Assembly (NCBI GenBank): GCA_035771175.1
Contig: CM069594.1
Coordinates: 13,020,620-13,084,619 of the forward strand
Length of the DNA stretch: 64,000 bases
Origin: Paratinospora sagittata
Taxonomy: Eukaryota > Streptophyta > Magnoliopsida > Ranunculales > Menispermaceae
Direction of reading: 5' to 3'
Part shown: in pieces, positions 46,415 through 57,333 of the stretch
Layout of the letters: each line of letters opens with the position of its first letter
Numbering within the stretch: the first letter of the stretch is position 1
Made by a program: the position numbers and the translations under genes
The notes under the pieces: model-generated
What the model saw: the letters and a program-made list of their open reading frames with translations, nothing else
Databases searched by the model: none
What the model was told of the DNA's origin: nothing

Positions 46415-48721
46415 TGTAACAACCCGTAGATTTAATTAAATACATATGTTGAATTACGGGTATATCGAGATATATAATATACGTATTTTATACGTATTAA
46501 CCAAATATACGCCTGTATGATTAGTAAATAAATAAAATTATGAAATAAAGATGATATGGGATCATCCTATATGGGTGCTTACAAGGTAAAAATGGAGTTG
46601 AATTAAATTGATTAATTTATGTGGTTGATTAATTCAATATGTAAATTGAGTTGATGATTAAAATATTAAATGAGGTTGTGAAGTACATGAAGAGTTGTTA
46701 AAGTAATTGAATAGTTGAATAAATAGTGCATGAGGAGCATGGGATAAAAAAAAAATTCTCTATCTTTTACTATCTATCTCCAGCGCAACAAGAGAAAAAA
46801 AAAACAAAATAAAAAGGGATCTCTCTCTCTTTAATCTCTTCCTCTCCACGTTTTAGGAAAGAGAAAAATAAAAATAAAAAGAGAAAAGAATTTGCAGAAA
46901 GGGAAGAAAGAAGAACGGACGGGAGGGAAGGAAGAAAGAAGAGGAACGGAGGAAGGAACGCGTGATTCACGTCAAATCGGGACTTGCGGTAAGTGATTTT
47001 CACTCTATTTCTTCGTGAACTTGAGATCTAAGCTAGATGTAACCATTCTTTCGAAGTAATTTTTGCTGTGGGAGCCGTTTTACGGCGTTTTTAAAAATTG
47101 GGATTTTGACCCAACGTGAATGAAAATCCGCTAGGAAGCTTGGAAAACACTTCTTAGGCTGTAGGAACCTTAAATATATGGTTAGATTGAATTTATGTGT
47201 TCATTTGGAATTTTTATAGCCGTTGGAAGTTTGTTGGAACTTAGAGTTTAGATTAAAAACCTTGTGAATCATTTAAAACCCAATGAAACTCTAGTTGAAG
47301 GCTATAGAATGGTAGAATGCACTGTTACGAGTCCATCGATGCTATTTTTGGAGACCGTTTGACAATTTTAGTAAAAATTTACATGTTTCCAATGAATAGT
47401 GACGACGTGAACAGTGACGTGAATAGTACTATGATCATATCCAGTGAATAAAATGGAATTAGAATCCAATGAAACTCCGGTTTGAGATCATAGAATCGTA
47501 GAGAATTGAATTCCGGACGTTTCGATGTTAAGATCATGATTTTTGGATATGATTTGATATTTTTAATAACTAAATATATGGTTTTGGTGAGTAAAATTCA
47601 CTGTCGTGACCTTCGCGAACGTGTAAAACCTCAATAAAATACCTGTTGAAGGTAGTAGAATGATAGAATGAGTGATTTTATACGTGTCGATGTGGACAGA
47701 ATAATTTTAGGAATGTTCTAGATTTTTAATAAAATTGATATATGTTCCAGTATAAAAATAAACTGAGAATTAGTGAAAATATGAAATGGGGAATCTATTT
47801 TTACTGTTCTTTCTTGTGGAAATATCTAGATTGACCACAGAAACGAGATAGTAGTTTCTTCAACTGTTTATAAGTCCTAAAGTGAGTTGGAATCTAAATT
47901 CACAGAATGAGTATAAGATTATTCAGGTTGATCTTCATTCTTAATGATTTAAAGTGAGTTGAGAAATTGAAGATGTAAATAGATATGAATAAATAAAATT
48001 GAATTATGGAGTGGTTGTGATAGGTTGAATTAGTTGGATATAAATTGGAGCTGGACTCGAAAGCGATGGCGATTGTGTTTAAATTGGAAAATTCCTGTAC
48101 TGTGAGTATATTTTCTTGATTTCGGTTCTTGTATGACATTTTATATATATGAAATGTTTGAATGTAAATATGTTATGCATATATTGTTGCATTGTGTTTA
48201 AATTTGTATTCATAAATGATTTCTTTTGAGCATTGGAGCATGTGAGACTTGCAAAGACAAGTTGGTGTCATTTCATTAGGAATTAGACTCGGATGAGTGT
48301 TATGCGTAACCTCATTGTCAGTAGGTCTGTCCTAACAAGGATTGGAGATCCTTGAAATGACTGTGAATTGGGTAATGAGAGGTTGTGGCTACCTTGTAAC
48401 GGTCATACAAGGGTTAGACCCGCTCTCTTGCCTTGAAGGAGGGAGATTGTGGATTTTGTAGAAAAAAGAATGTATTGTTTTCTTGAGAACTCATGAAATT
48501 TATGTTGTTGACATGTATAATATATTCATTGAATGATGCATGTGTTTACTACTGGGTTGAAATGCTTTTAAATGTCATATTTTCCTACATGCATATAATT
48601 GTCATATCAAGAAATATATTCACTGAGCTGTTGGTTGCTCACTCCATTTCCTTTAATATTTCAGGTACAGAGTTAAAAGGAAAAGCACGAGAATAGATAC
48701 GTGAGTTAGAGTCTTATTTTG

Positions 48722-48771
<50 letters not shown>

Positions 48772-49126
48772 CACATAGATGGGTTGTGCATGGATTTTCA
48801 TTTAACATTTTTGGGTTATACTAGGCTTGTGATGAAATGAGATGATAAGATATATCTATCATGTGAGAATTTGATGTGTGAATGAATGGAATGAATGGTG
48901 GAATGATTATTTATATATATCCCTTTGTTTTGATTTGTGGTATATTAGGGAAAAATGTGAAATGCCCATTTTATGGGGAGGTGCTGTCAAAATTTCTGTA
49001 AATTTTGGGAATGATTGTGAATGTTCGTTAAGGCTGACAGTGTATTATATACTGTATATGGGTATGTACAGTGTATAATACATTGTGCCGGTCATGACGT
49101 CAACCTACGTCAGGGGCGTCGTGACA
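46415..49126 (+). mobile_element. 2.7 kb solo LTR inserted in element E
   Basis: It runs from TGTAACAACCCG to ...GCGTCGTGACA and is flanked by a perfect 5-bp duplication AGCCA (46410-46414 and 49127-49131). No gag or pol is present, and both ends are of the type used by plant gypsy LTRs. Orientation is inferred as plus from a TATA-like ATAAATAG (about 46721), a following CT/GA-rich leader, a consensus splice donor GCGGTAAGTG (46987-46996) and an acceptor AATATTTCAG (48655-48664). Three degenerate direct repeats lie at about 47279, 47466 and 47627 (AAxCCAATGAAACTCC-type). An (AT)n run is at 48726-48769. Confidence 0.82.
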
Positions 49127-50300
49127 AGCCACAACGTTGGCTTTTCCCAGATGGTCTTGGAGCTGAAAGTCATAATCTTTCAAAAATTCCAACTATTGTC
49201 TTTGGCAAAGGTTTAGGCCTCTCTGAGTGTAGATGTAATTAAGACTCTTGTGATTCGAGAAGACCTCAAACAGTTATAGGTAGTGACGCCATAACTTTAA
49301 TGTGAATACAACAGCTACAAGTTCCAAGTCATGCGTTGGGTAATTACCCTCATGAATCTTTAGTTGCCTAGAAGCATATGCAACAACTTGGCCTTCTTAC
49401 ATTAGTACTGCACCTAAGCCTTGGAGAGAGGCGTCAGTGTATAGTAAAAATCCAACTCCATTTCTTAGAGTGATTAGTACTAGTGTTGTCGTGAGGCATT
49501 TTTTTAATTCTTGAAATGACGATTCACAGACAGGATTCCAGATGAATCGTACGTCTTTTCGAGTGAACTTGGTCATAAGTTTAGCAATCTTTGAGAAGTC
49601 CTTGATGAAGCGTCTGTAATAGCCAGCCAAACCGAGACAACTTCGAATTTGAGTAACAGTGGTAGGCTGCTTCCAGTTTAATACCGCTTCAACTTTTGAA
49701 GGGTTCGCTTCAACTTTTGAAGGGTTCACTTCAATGCCATTGTCTAAAACTACATGACCTAGAAATTGAACTCTCTTCACCCAAAATTTGCACGTACTCA
49801 ACTTTGCATATAACTGATGGCTTCTTAAGGTTTGGAGGAAAATCCTTATATGTATCTTATGGTCTTCCTCTGTTGGTGAATATACCAAAATGTTATCTCC
49901 AAAGACCACCACGAATCGATCTAAATATGGTCTGAAGATGCGGTTCATCAAATCCATGAACGCTGCAGGTGCATTTGTTAGACCGAACGGCATGACTAAG
50001 AACTCGTAATGACCGTGCCAAGTTTTGAAAGTCGTTTTATTTATGTCCGACTCTTTGATCCGGAGTTGATGATAGTTGGATCGTAAATCAATCTTAGAGA
50101 AGTATTTGACATCTCTAAGTTGGTCGAACAAGTCATTGATCCTGGGCAATGGGTATATGTGCTTGATGGTTACGTTATTCAACTTGCGATAATCGATGTA
50201 AAGCCGTAACGAACCATCCTTTTTGCGAACGAACAGAATTAGAACACTCTAGGGTGATGAACTTTTTCTGATAAAGTCAATACTCACCAATTCCTTCAGT
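49127..50300 (-). pseudogene. pol: Element E RT and RNase H (catalytic Asp lost)
   Basis: RT reads through 50182-49397: [35 protein letters not shown], then the palm motif FGDNILVYS, where the second catalytic Asp is Asn and the preceding residue is changed. The thumb contains an in-frame 21-bp duplication (NPSKVEA twice, about 49687-49728). RNase H begins [16 protein letters not shown] and is interrupted by a stop and by the solo LTR. Confidence 0.83.
49687..49728. repeat. 21-bp in-frame tandem duplication in element E RT
   Basis: The unit GCTTCAACTTTTGAAGGGTTC occurs twice in a row (the second copy is followed by A instead of G). It duplicates seven residues. Elements A and D have one copy. 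Confidence 0.85.
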
Positions 50301-52249
50301 TATTTGTCTAGCTCAACCAGCTCGACATTGGACATTCTGTATAGTGGAATTGAGATGGGTTCAGTCCCTGGTATGAGTTTGATTTCAAAATTGAATTCCC
50401 GAACTGGAGGTAGATCAGGAAAGTCATTTAGAAAAATTGTTGGGAATTCATATATAACTGGGATATCACGTACTTCAAGAGGGTATAGTGATGATGATTC
50501 ATTGTCATCACCAAAGGATAGGGCTCGGAGCTGTGCCTTGAGGAGTGCGACAGTCGAGTTGTGTATCCATTTTTGCGTTCCCTGAATTTTGACAAACTCC
50601 CCAGTGGGCAAGGTTAACTGAACTTGCTTCTTCAAACAATCGATTTTAGCATTCAGTGGTGCGAGCCAATCTATGCCGAGGATGATGTCGAAGTCTTCTA
50701 TGTTCATCACTAGGAGATCTGCATAAATTATCTATTATGACATTTGAAGTTCACATCTAGAACACTTCAATTTCACATCAGTAATAGATCTTAATGGTGT
50801 TGAGACATAGATTGTGATGTATGTGGTTCGGGTTGCAACTCCAAATGTCTTACCAATGCAGAAGATATAAAAGAGTGCGTAGCATCTGAATCAAACAAAA
50901 CATGCACCATTGTATTGAACAAAGAAAATGTACCTTTGACTACATTGTTATCTGGAACGGGTTGTTGTGTGATGGCATACGCTCTGTCCTATTGTCGTTG
51001 CCGCTGGTTCTGCTGGTTCTGCTTGGGCTGGGTGTTAGCAGCAGGTGGGACTTGTTGGACTGGGACTGCGGGACCTGGCTGTCGCGGTTGTGAAGGGTGG
51101 GGACAGAGACTTTTTACATGGCCCTGTTAGGCGCATTTGAAACAAGTCAGCCTTTGATGCTGAGGCGCTCGTTGTTGGTTCTGTTGGTCGTGCTGATTGT
51201 GGTGCTGCTGGCCACCATCTCTGCCATTGCCATTGCGTTAACCTCCCCTATCATTATGGCCTCCTCTATTATGATTATGAAAACCCTGATGGCAACGGTT
51301 AGAAGTTCCAGCCGTAACTGCCGTGGCCTCATGTTTTTGCACGGGGGCTGGGAGGGCTGGGTTTTGATTACAATAGGGTTTCTTCTTGTTGCCCTGTTAG
51401 GAAAACGTTGCAGGCCATTTTTCCTTATTCTTTCTCTGTTCTTGCTCTATTTTCTCTTGACAAGCTTCTTGTAATTCTTGAGATCCAAGATTGACGGGGC
51501 CTGTCGGATGTCTGGACATAGGCCATTATAGAATTTTTCGGTCTTATCTCGCTCCGTTGAGATGGTGGAGAGAGAGAAAATCGACAATTCCTTGAACCTA
51601 ACAGCATACTCTCGGACTGTCATGCTTCCCTGGTAAAGCCTGGCAAAGTCCTGGCGTCTTTGCCTTTTTACTGCGCCAGGGAAGTATTCATCAATGAACA
51701 ATGACTCAAATTCTAGCTAAGTCATGTCTGTTATGTTGACCCTTGGGTCTTCCTCACTGTTATCCACCAAGTGTTAGCTCCATCAACAAGTTGGTAGGAA
51801 ACTAGTGGAATGTTTTGACCCTCGTCAACTCCCATAGCCTCAAGAGCCTTTTTTAACTCATCAAACCATTTCTGTGATTCATCTGCATCAATGGTGCCAG
51901 CAAAGGTAAGGGGTTGTAGCCTCTTATACTTCGTGATCTAGTCGGTTTGGCTCTCTGACCCAGATCGAACAGGTGTCTGTACAGTGATCACCTGGTTGGC
52001 CGCAGTCTTATGAACGACCGTTTGTACTGTCACTTTCACCGCCTCAATAAATCCAGCGAAAAAATGTTTCATGCCCGGAGGCATGACAAAGGGTGTGGGT
52101 TGAGGTGGCACTGCCTGCCCAGAAGTAGTGGCAGTGTCGTGTGTGGCCTGCTTTGTCATAGGAGGCGGCGGTTCCTGATTTTGTGTCTCAAGAGGTGCCT
52201 CCTCTGCTGGACGGACTGTGCGTAGCCTTCTTCTTTTTCTGGTTTACAT
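50300..52249 (-). pseudogene. gag: Element E gag and protease (broken)
   Basis: Gag starts with ATG 52249 but its second codon is TAA. Capsid blocks: [20 protein letters not shown] (51701-51640), SMTVREYAVRFKELSIFSLS and FYNGLCPDIRQAPSILDLK (to about 51490). The CCHC region is near 51110-51150 and has lost a Cys codon to a stop. The protease active site near 50870-50900 reads FDSDATHSFIS. The [18 protein letters not shown] block is at 50700-50645. Multiple stops interrupt it. Confidence 0.78.
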
Positions 52250-53021
52250 TTTCTCACTGGAAAGGAGAAAATAAAACTCTGTTTTATTAACCGTAGATAA
52301 GAATAGTGATATGATATTCTCAGCAATAAGTTCGAGAGTTCTACAATATAAAACCACTTATTTTTCTAGGTATGGTATAAGGTTTTGGTGAGAAATCAAA
52401 GAATCTTACATGCCTCGTATGTTTGGCCATGATATAAAACAAGGTTAGAGTGTTTGTATCATAAGTATAAAATTTTGAAAGTATTTCAAATATTTTGATT
52501 ATGGTTTTTGTGAACATACTTACCTTTTTGAAAATCCATACGAGTCATAGAGATTCTAAGATTAGCCTCAGTAAATATTCTGGTCTAACGTTCTATCACA
52601 TTCTTATGTGTTCAAACTCTTTCCTTTAGTCTTTTCGACTATTATCCAAATTCGTGTGTCCCATACCACATGAATTTGGTAATAAGGGGTTCAACCAAGT
52701 TAAGTTGTATGAACACGGTCTCTACAAAACATCGCCTGGTGAGGAGTTCACTAATAATATCGTCCAAGTTTACTCTTCCCATACCGTGTAAACTTAGTGA
52801 TAATGTTAGTAATTAAACTTTCCCCAGATGTTTTTCCACACAAGGTCGTGGGTTTTCTTACTTCCACATTTTATTTGGTATCTTCCAATTTTGTTGTGTC
52901 CCATACCACTCCAAAGTTAGTGATAAAAAAAAGAATGGTTGTAAGTTGGCCTAATAAACATAGTCTTGAACAAAACATTTCATTCATAATAAAAAAATGT
53001 GTTACAATGCCAGTGATTTTC
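52250..53021 (-). other. Element E leader with three spaced copies of a conserved motif
   Basis: Non-coding region between aORF5 and gag. The motif CCCATACC...(A)AxTTxGTxATAA occurs at 52660-52685, 52778-52803 and 52900-52926, about 120 bp apart. Element D has the same three copies at the same spacing, so this may be a structured or protein-binding leader such as a packaging signal (inference). Confidence 0.6.
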
Positions 53022-54708
53022 CTAATTTCCCTGTCTACTATTCCGCCTAATTTTCCCGCTAGTTGCGGAGTGAATACTAGAAGAATGTTGAGGGGCGTTT
53101 TTCCGTTCTTCTATGGTTTGTATACGATTCATAAAAGCTTTCTAGTCCTCACGCATTTCAACAAAACTAAACACCAAAAACTGTAACTGGTCAAATGGGT
53201 TAGTCGGTTGTTCCCTCGGGGAAAGGTAGGCATGTTGTCCCATTGACGGATGGTTGGCCGGCTGTCCCATAGGTGGAGGGTAGGTTGTAGGCATTGTTAA
53301 AAAATGTCGGCCAGATGGTTGACCCATTGGTAGAGGGTAGGCTGTAAGCATTGTTGAAAAATGTTGGCCAAATGGTTGACCCATAGGTGGAGGGTAGTTG
53401 GTTTGATTATATGAGGATTCCCTAACTGGGACTTCTTGAAAGGTTAGATTTGCTTTAGTTGGAAAGTCTTGAAAAAGTGGACTCATTGGGATGTCCTATC
53501 TTTCAAAGTTTGGTGCCGCCCAATTTTGTTGTGGTTGGTTCACAGGAAATTGTGGAATCGGCTGGTAGGGTACCTCAGGAGTTGGAAACCTTTGCGACGT
53601 CGTATTTCCTTGGGCCGGGAGGTTCTAAGAAGGTGGATTTGCCAGAACTCCCTGTCCATCTTGATTTGGTTAGGGCTGATCAAAGTTTCCTTCTTTGTTC
53701 CCAAAGATTTCTTCTTCCGTGACATAATGATGATTGGTTTGTTCATTGTTTGGGTCTGGTTCGTTTCAGTGTTCTGATTTGCTTCATTATTTGGCGCTTC
53801 CCTGGTAGGAATCTTGCGTCGACTTTTTCGTCGACTACACTCAGTGTTATCACTAGCCCTTCTGCTATTTTCCTCAGAAGTGGCACCAAATAATTCTTCA
53901 TCAGCTACCCCTCCTTTTGTGTTGAAAGTTTTGGAATAGGAGGATAGTGCAACAACTTTAGTAATCTGTATTGAAGATTCATCAAAGGTATTGATGTTTG
54001 CCTCGTTTAGTATCTTCATGATTAAGGCTCCATAGCTAAGGTATTCCTTTTTTGTAGGGTCTTGGATTACCCTTGACATTTGCTGGACAATGATGTGAGG
54101 TAGGGAGATGAAAATTTTCTTGTCTAAGTAGTATAGGACAAGGAGTTGAGCTCGTGACATTGTACCTCTAGTCACCACTTCAGGCAAGATGTTATCGACT
54201 ACAACCTTCCCAAGGCCTGCAAGGGTTGGTTTTAGGAGATTATTTGGGAGGCGGGTGTATGTCTTGTAGGTGTATGGATTCAGGGTGAGGGAGTTGAATA
54301 ATTGTTCCTTCGATTCAATAATTTCTACAATAGTCTAGGGTTCATATGGATCAATGATCTTGTTTCCAATTGGGATTTCCATTAGTCGCGAGATAGTTTC
54401 GACACTGATAGAAATTTTTTACTCCTCTGATCAATGTCTCTAAGACAGGGCTAATTCCCTCCTCCTGGAGTCCCACAATATTCATGTTTTCGTAAAATGA
54501 CTTTATCAAGTTGAGGGAGACAAAACCCTCAACATTTGTTATATTCAGGCACCCTAGCTTTGCGAGTTTGTCGTGAAGAGAAGGACGAAGCCGAGGATTC
54601 TTCATGTCGATATTCCTCATTAATACAATATTTCGTTTGCAAAGTTCTGTAAGTCTTGTAAAAACTTGTGCCCTGACTACTGGAAGTTGTTCCTTCACTA
54701 GAGGCCAT
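53022..54708 (-). pseudogene. Element E aORF5: accessory ORF upstream of gag
   Basis: From ATG 54708 (MASSEGTTSSSQG) to TAG 53022-53024, about 560 codons with at least two frameshifts and a stop near 53145. The N-terminal domain (54698-54351) has LGCLNITNVEGFVSLNLIKS then FYENMN, matching aORF5 of B (NITKIEGFI...IRQFYANM). The second block (54187-53920) has AQLLVLYYLDKKIFISLPHI and LSYGALIMKILNEANI. Then come a basic Arg/Lys/Asn-rich linker, a Pro/Gln-rich repeat part with YPPPMGQP three times (53400-53260), and a helical MNRIQTIEERKNAPQ before a basic tail KIRRNSRQGN. The tail matches element D. Function unknown; it recalls the plant 'VREFYANL' family. Confidence 0.66.
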
Positions 54709-54861
54709 TATCTTGCTAAAAGGAAGATAAAACTTGTGAAGTACACAAAAATATATTTATGAGATTTTTAAGATTTATGTTTTGCCCATTGGACAATATT
54801 CTCTATTTTCCTTTTAATGTTTATGTCAATAATTCATCTAAATTTCTCATTAGCAACTGAT

Positions 54862-54965
54862 TATATAATATATATATATATATATTATCATAACTATATA
54901 TAACTATTTAGTTATATAAATATATATCCAATATAAACCTCAACTATATAGATATATAGTTATAT

Positions 54966-55009
<44 letters not shown>

Positions 55010-55010
55010 A
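54862..55010. repeat. (AT)n-rich tract between PBS and aORF5 of element E
   Basis: Runs of alternating TA at 54868-54888 and 54962-55008, with TATATA interspersed. No TATA box can be singled out here, unlike in B and C. Confidence 0.8.
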
Positions 55011-55061
55011 ATATATTTTTCTTCTCCTAAGTGGTGGATTTGGGTGGGCAGTGGACCTTTC

Positions 55062-55073
55062 GCTCTGATACCA
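55062..55073 (-). other. Element E primer-binding site (tRNA-iMet)
   Basis: The minus strand reads TGGTATCAGAGC, complementary to initiator tRNA-Met, 5 nt inside the 5' LTR boundary at 55079. Confidence 0.92.
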
Positions 55074-55078
55074 TTAAA

Positions 55079-56385
55079 TGTCACATCCCGTCTGGACGCG
55101 CCTAAACCAGCGAAACACTCACAAGTAGGGCACAAATGTATTATAACAGTTACTGAGTGCGCAAGTACACAATTGGAGTATAAACCTGATTTTATTAATT
55201 TTAGAATGTATTTTGTACAAAAATGTAATTGTGGGAACATCCTTCCAAAATCTCCTTACAAATAAATAAGGAATACAAAATGAGGGCCCAATCACCTCCA
55301 CCTAGTCCACCCTGAACTCTTGTAAAAATGGTTAACAACGGGGTGAGCTATTACCCAATGGGTAAAATAGTTCGTGAATACGACAATTAATAAAGAAGAC
55401 TTCATAATCAAACATCACATATACACAACATAGCATCATAAATAGTACAATGTGGCTTCACAAGAATGTATGCATGTCATCGTCTCGTAATGGTTCTGTG
55501 ATCGTTCATCGCCCTGAGTTCATGTAAAAATGTCCATTCCCACGTAATCTTGGGTTCACATTGTACATCCCTCCCCAGGGGAAACATCGATAATAGTGAG
55601 CACTGCTCCAATAACTATTCCATAGATCACAAACTACTTACGTCCCTAGGTGATTATGTATGATGACTATGCATGAGCATGTCCGGTCTTTACTAATATT
55701 AGACATGATTTGGCAACGTCTGGTGATACTTATCAGAGTCGGCATCACCACATGTGTTGTTAGGATGTCCAGTATCACTTGTACAAACAAAAAGATTTCA
55801 AATAAGACCAACCAGACCAGTCTCCAGTCTAGAGGTGGGACACAAGGTCCGCTTAAATATCATGTCTTCTAGAGCAGCAAGCTGCCTCCCATTTACTATT
55901 CAAAGTTATTGAGGACAAGACTAAGTCTGGTTGAGTCAGATTGACCATTAATCCGACATAGTAACAATGTGATACATAACCTCCAAATATTAAGGCATAA
56001 CTATGATATGTATGAACATTATACGCAATAATACAGCGTAAGTGAATAATAGATATAATGATAAATGAATGAAAACTTTAATAAAAGTTATAAGACACGC
56101 AAACCTATGTTTTGTTCCCCACCTTCATATAAAACTTCTTTTAAAAACTAGCGCTTCTTCCCTAGTAGAACCTCTTTGCACCGACAAAGATAGTCTCAAA
56201 AAGAGAGGGAGAGAGTCTCAAAAGAGAGAGAGAGAGTTTCTAGAAGAGGGAGAGAGAGTGAGGAGGAGTGATGTGAGAAATGAGGAGTGGGAGGGGGCGT
56301 TTTATAGAAAGAGACATACGCTCGAACGTTCGGGTTTGTGCCCAAACGTTCTGTTTTTTTTTTAGTGTAAACTAGGGGTATTACA
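55079..56385 (-). repeat. Element E 5' LTR
   Basis: 1307 bp, TGTCACATCCCGTC...GGGTATTACA. It aligns end to end with 42920-44228. TATA-like site (forward TTTTATAGAAAG) near 56299-56310, with CGAACGTTCG (56332-56341) and AAACGTTC (56344-56351) just upstream in transcription sense. Confidence 0.9.
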
Positions 56386-56392
56386 TAAATAA

Positions 56393-56458
56393 TCTAATAA
56401 ACATGTATATGCAGTTGCACTTGAAGTTGCATTTTATTGTAGTTAGATTAACATTTTT
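56393..56458. repeat. Right arm of the foldback repeat split by element E
   Basis: An inverted copy of 42816-42880 (TCTAATAAACATGTATATGC...TTAGATTAACATTTTT). Confidence 0.6.
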
Positions 56459-57333
56459 TTTTAAAATTATGCTAATTTAATGGAAAAAGAAAATTCAATT
56501 AAAAGATATAAGCTAAACAAGTCTCGGGCAGTTGAATTATAAGCTCGTGTGTTTAGAAAGGAACGATGCACATGCAAGAAAAGAATAGGAAATAAGATTT
56601 TGTTCGTTGGAAGTGACTTTAAGCTGATTAACTCAAATAATTATAAAATGGTAGTGTTTAATTCAAATGTTTCTTTAATTTCGGCTCTTGCATTTGAAAT
56701 TTTAATGGCCCTTATGATAGCCATTATGGAATTTTAAAATTGAAAGTCTATCATGTATAAAAAATCGAATCATAGTGGGTCCTTGCATCTTAAATTATGT
56801 TACATAAAATAAAAATAAAATACTTAATCAAAGAAGGATGGATTCCAAATTTAGATAAATTTTTTGAATATCCAAGGAGTGAAACATGCATGCATCATTG
56901 GAGAAATGGTGCATTTCTCCAAAGCTTTCAGATCATCTAATAACGAGAAAATAAGAAATAATCAGAATAACACATTACACAAGTATACCTTGGATGCCTA
57001 AAAAATTAGCTTCCCTGAAAAAGAATATTACATATATAAGACAATACACTTAGACATATAGTGTTATTAGATGCATGATGTGTATGTCAAATCTTCCACC
57101 AAAATCTTGGGATAACGGTTTATTGACTTCATAATATCTTCCATATATAGTTTTCATCAAAATCAATAAAATGTATGACACCTTTTGAACTCATGCACTT
57201 ATTCCACAATATTTTTAGAAGTAAATCACAATAAAGAAAAATGAGAAGTTGTAATTCATCTTCCATGATACAGTGACGTATAGCAAGTTGCAGATTCCTT
57301 TTATAAAGAAAATTTTAAATCTTAATTAGTAAT
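56459..57333. other. Intergenic stretch between elements E and D
   Basis: AT-rich, with no gene or repeat recognised. The last five bases before element D are GTAAT (57329-57333), the expected left copy of D's target duplication. Confidence 0.5.

Larger units (their letters stand above)
42920..56385 (-). mobile_element. Element E: full-length gypsy chromovirus with two accessory ORFs
   Basis: Both LTRs (42920-44228 and 55079-56385), PBS, aORF5, leader, gag, protease, RT, RNase H, integrase, aORF3 and polypurine tract are present in order on the minus strand. The flanks share TAAA (42916-42919 and 56386-56389), extending to TAAAT if the terminal T is counted. LTRs are roughly 90% identical by eye, mostly C/T and G/A differences. 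A 2.7 kb solo LTR interrupts the RNase H region. All genes are broken. Confidence 0.9.

Noticed and set aside
53459..53777. Plus-strand frames over aORF5 of element E
   Set aside because: Shadows of the minus-strand frame, which is supported by similarity to elements B and D.
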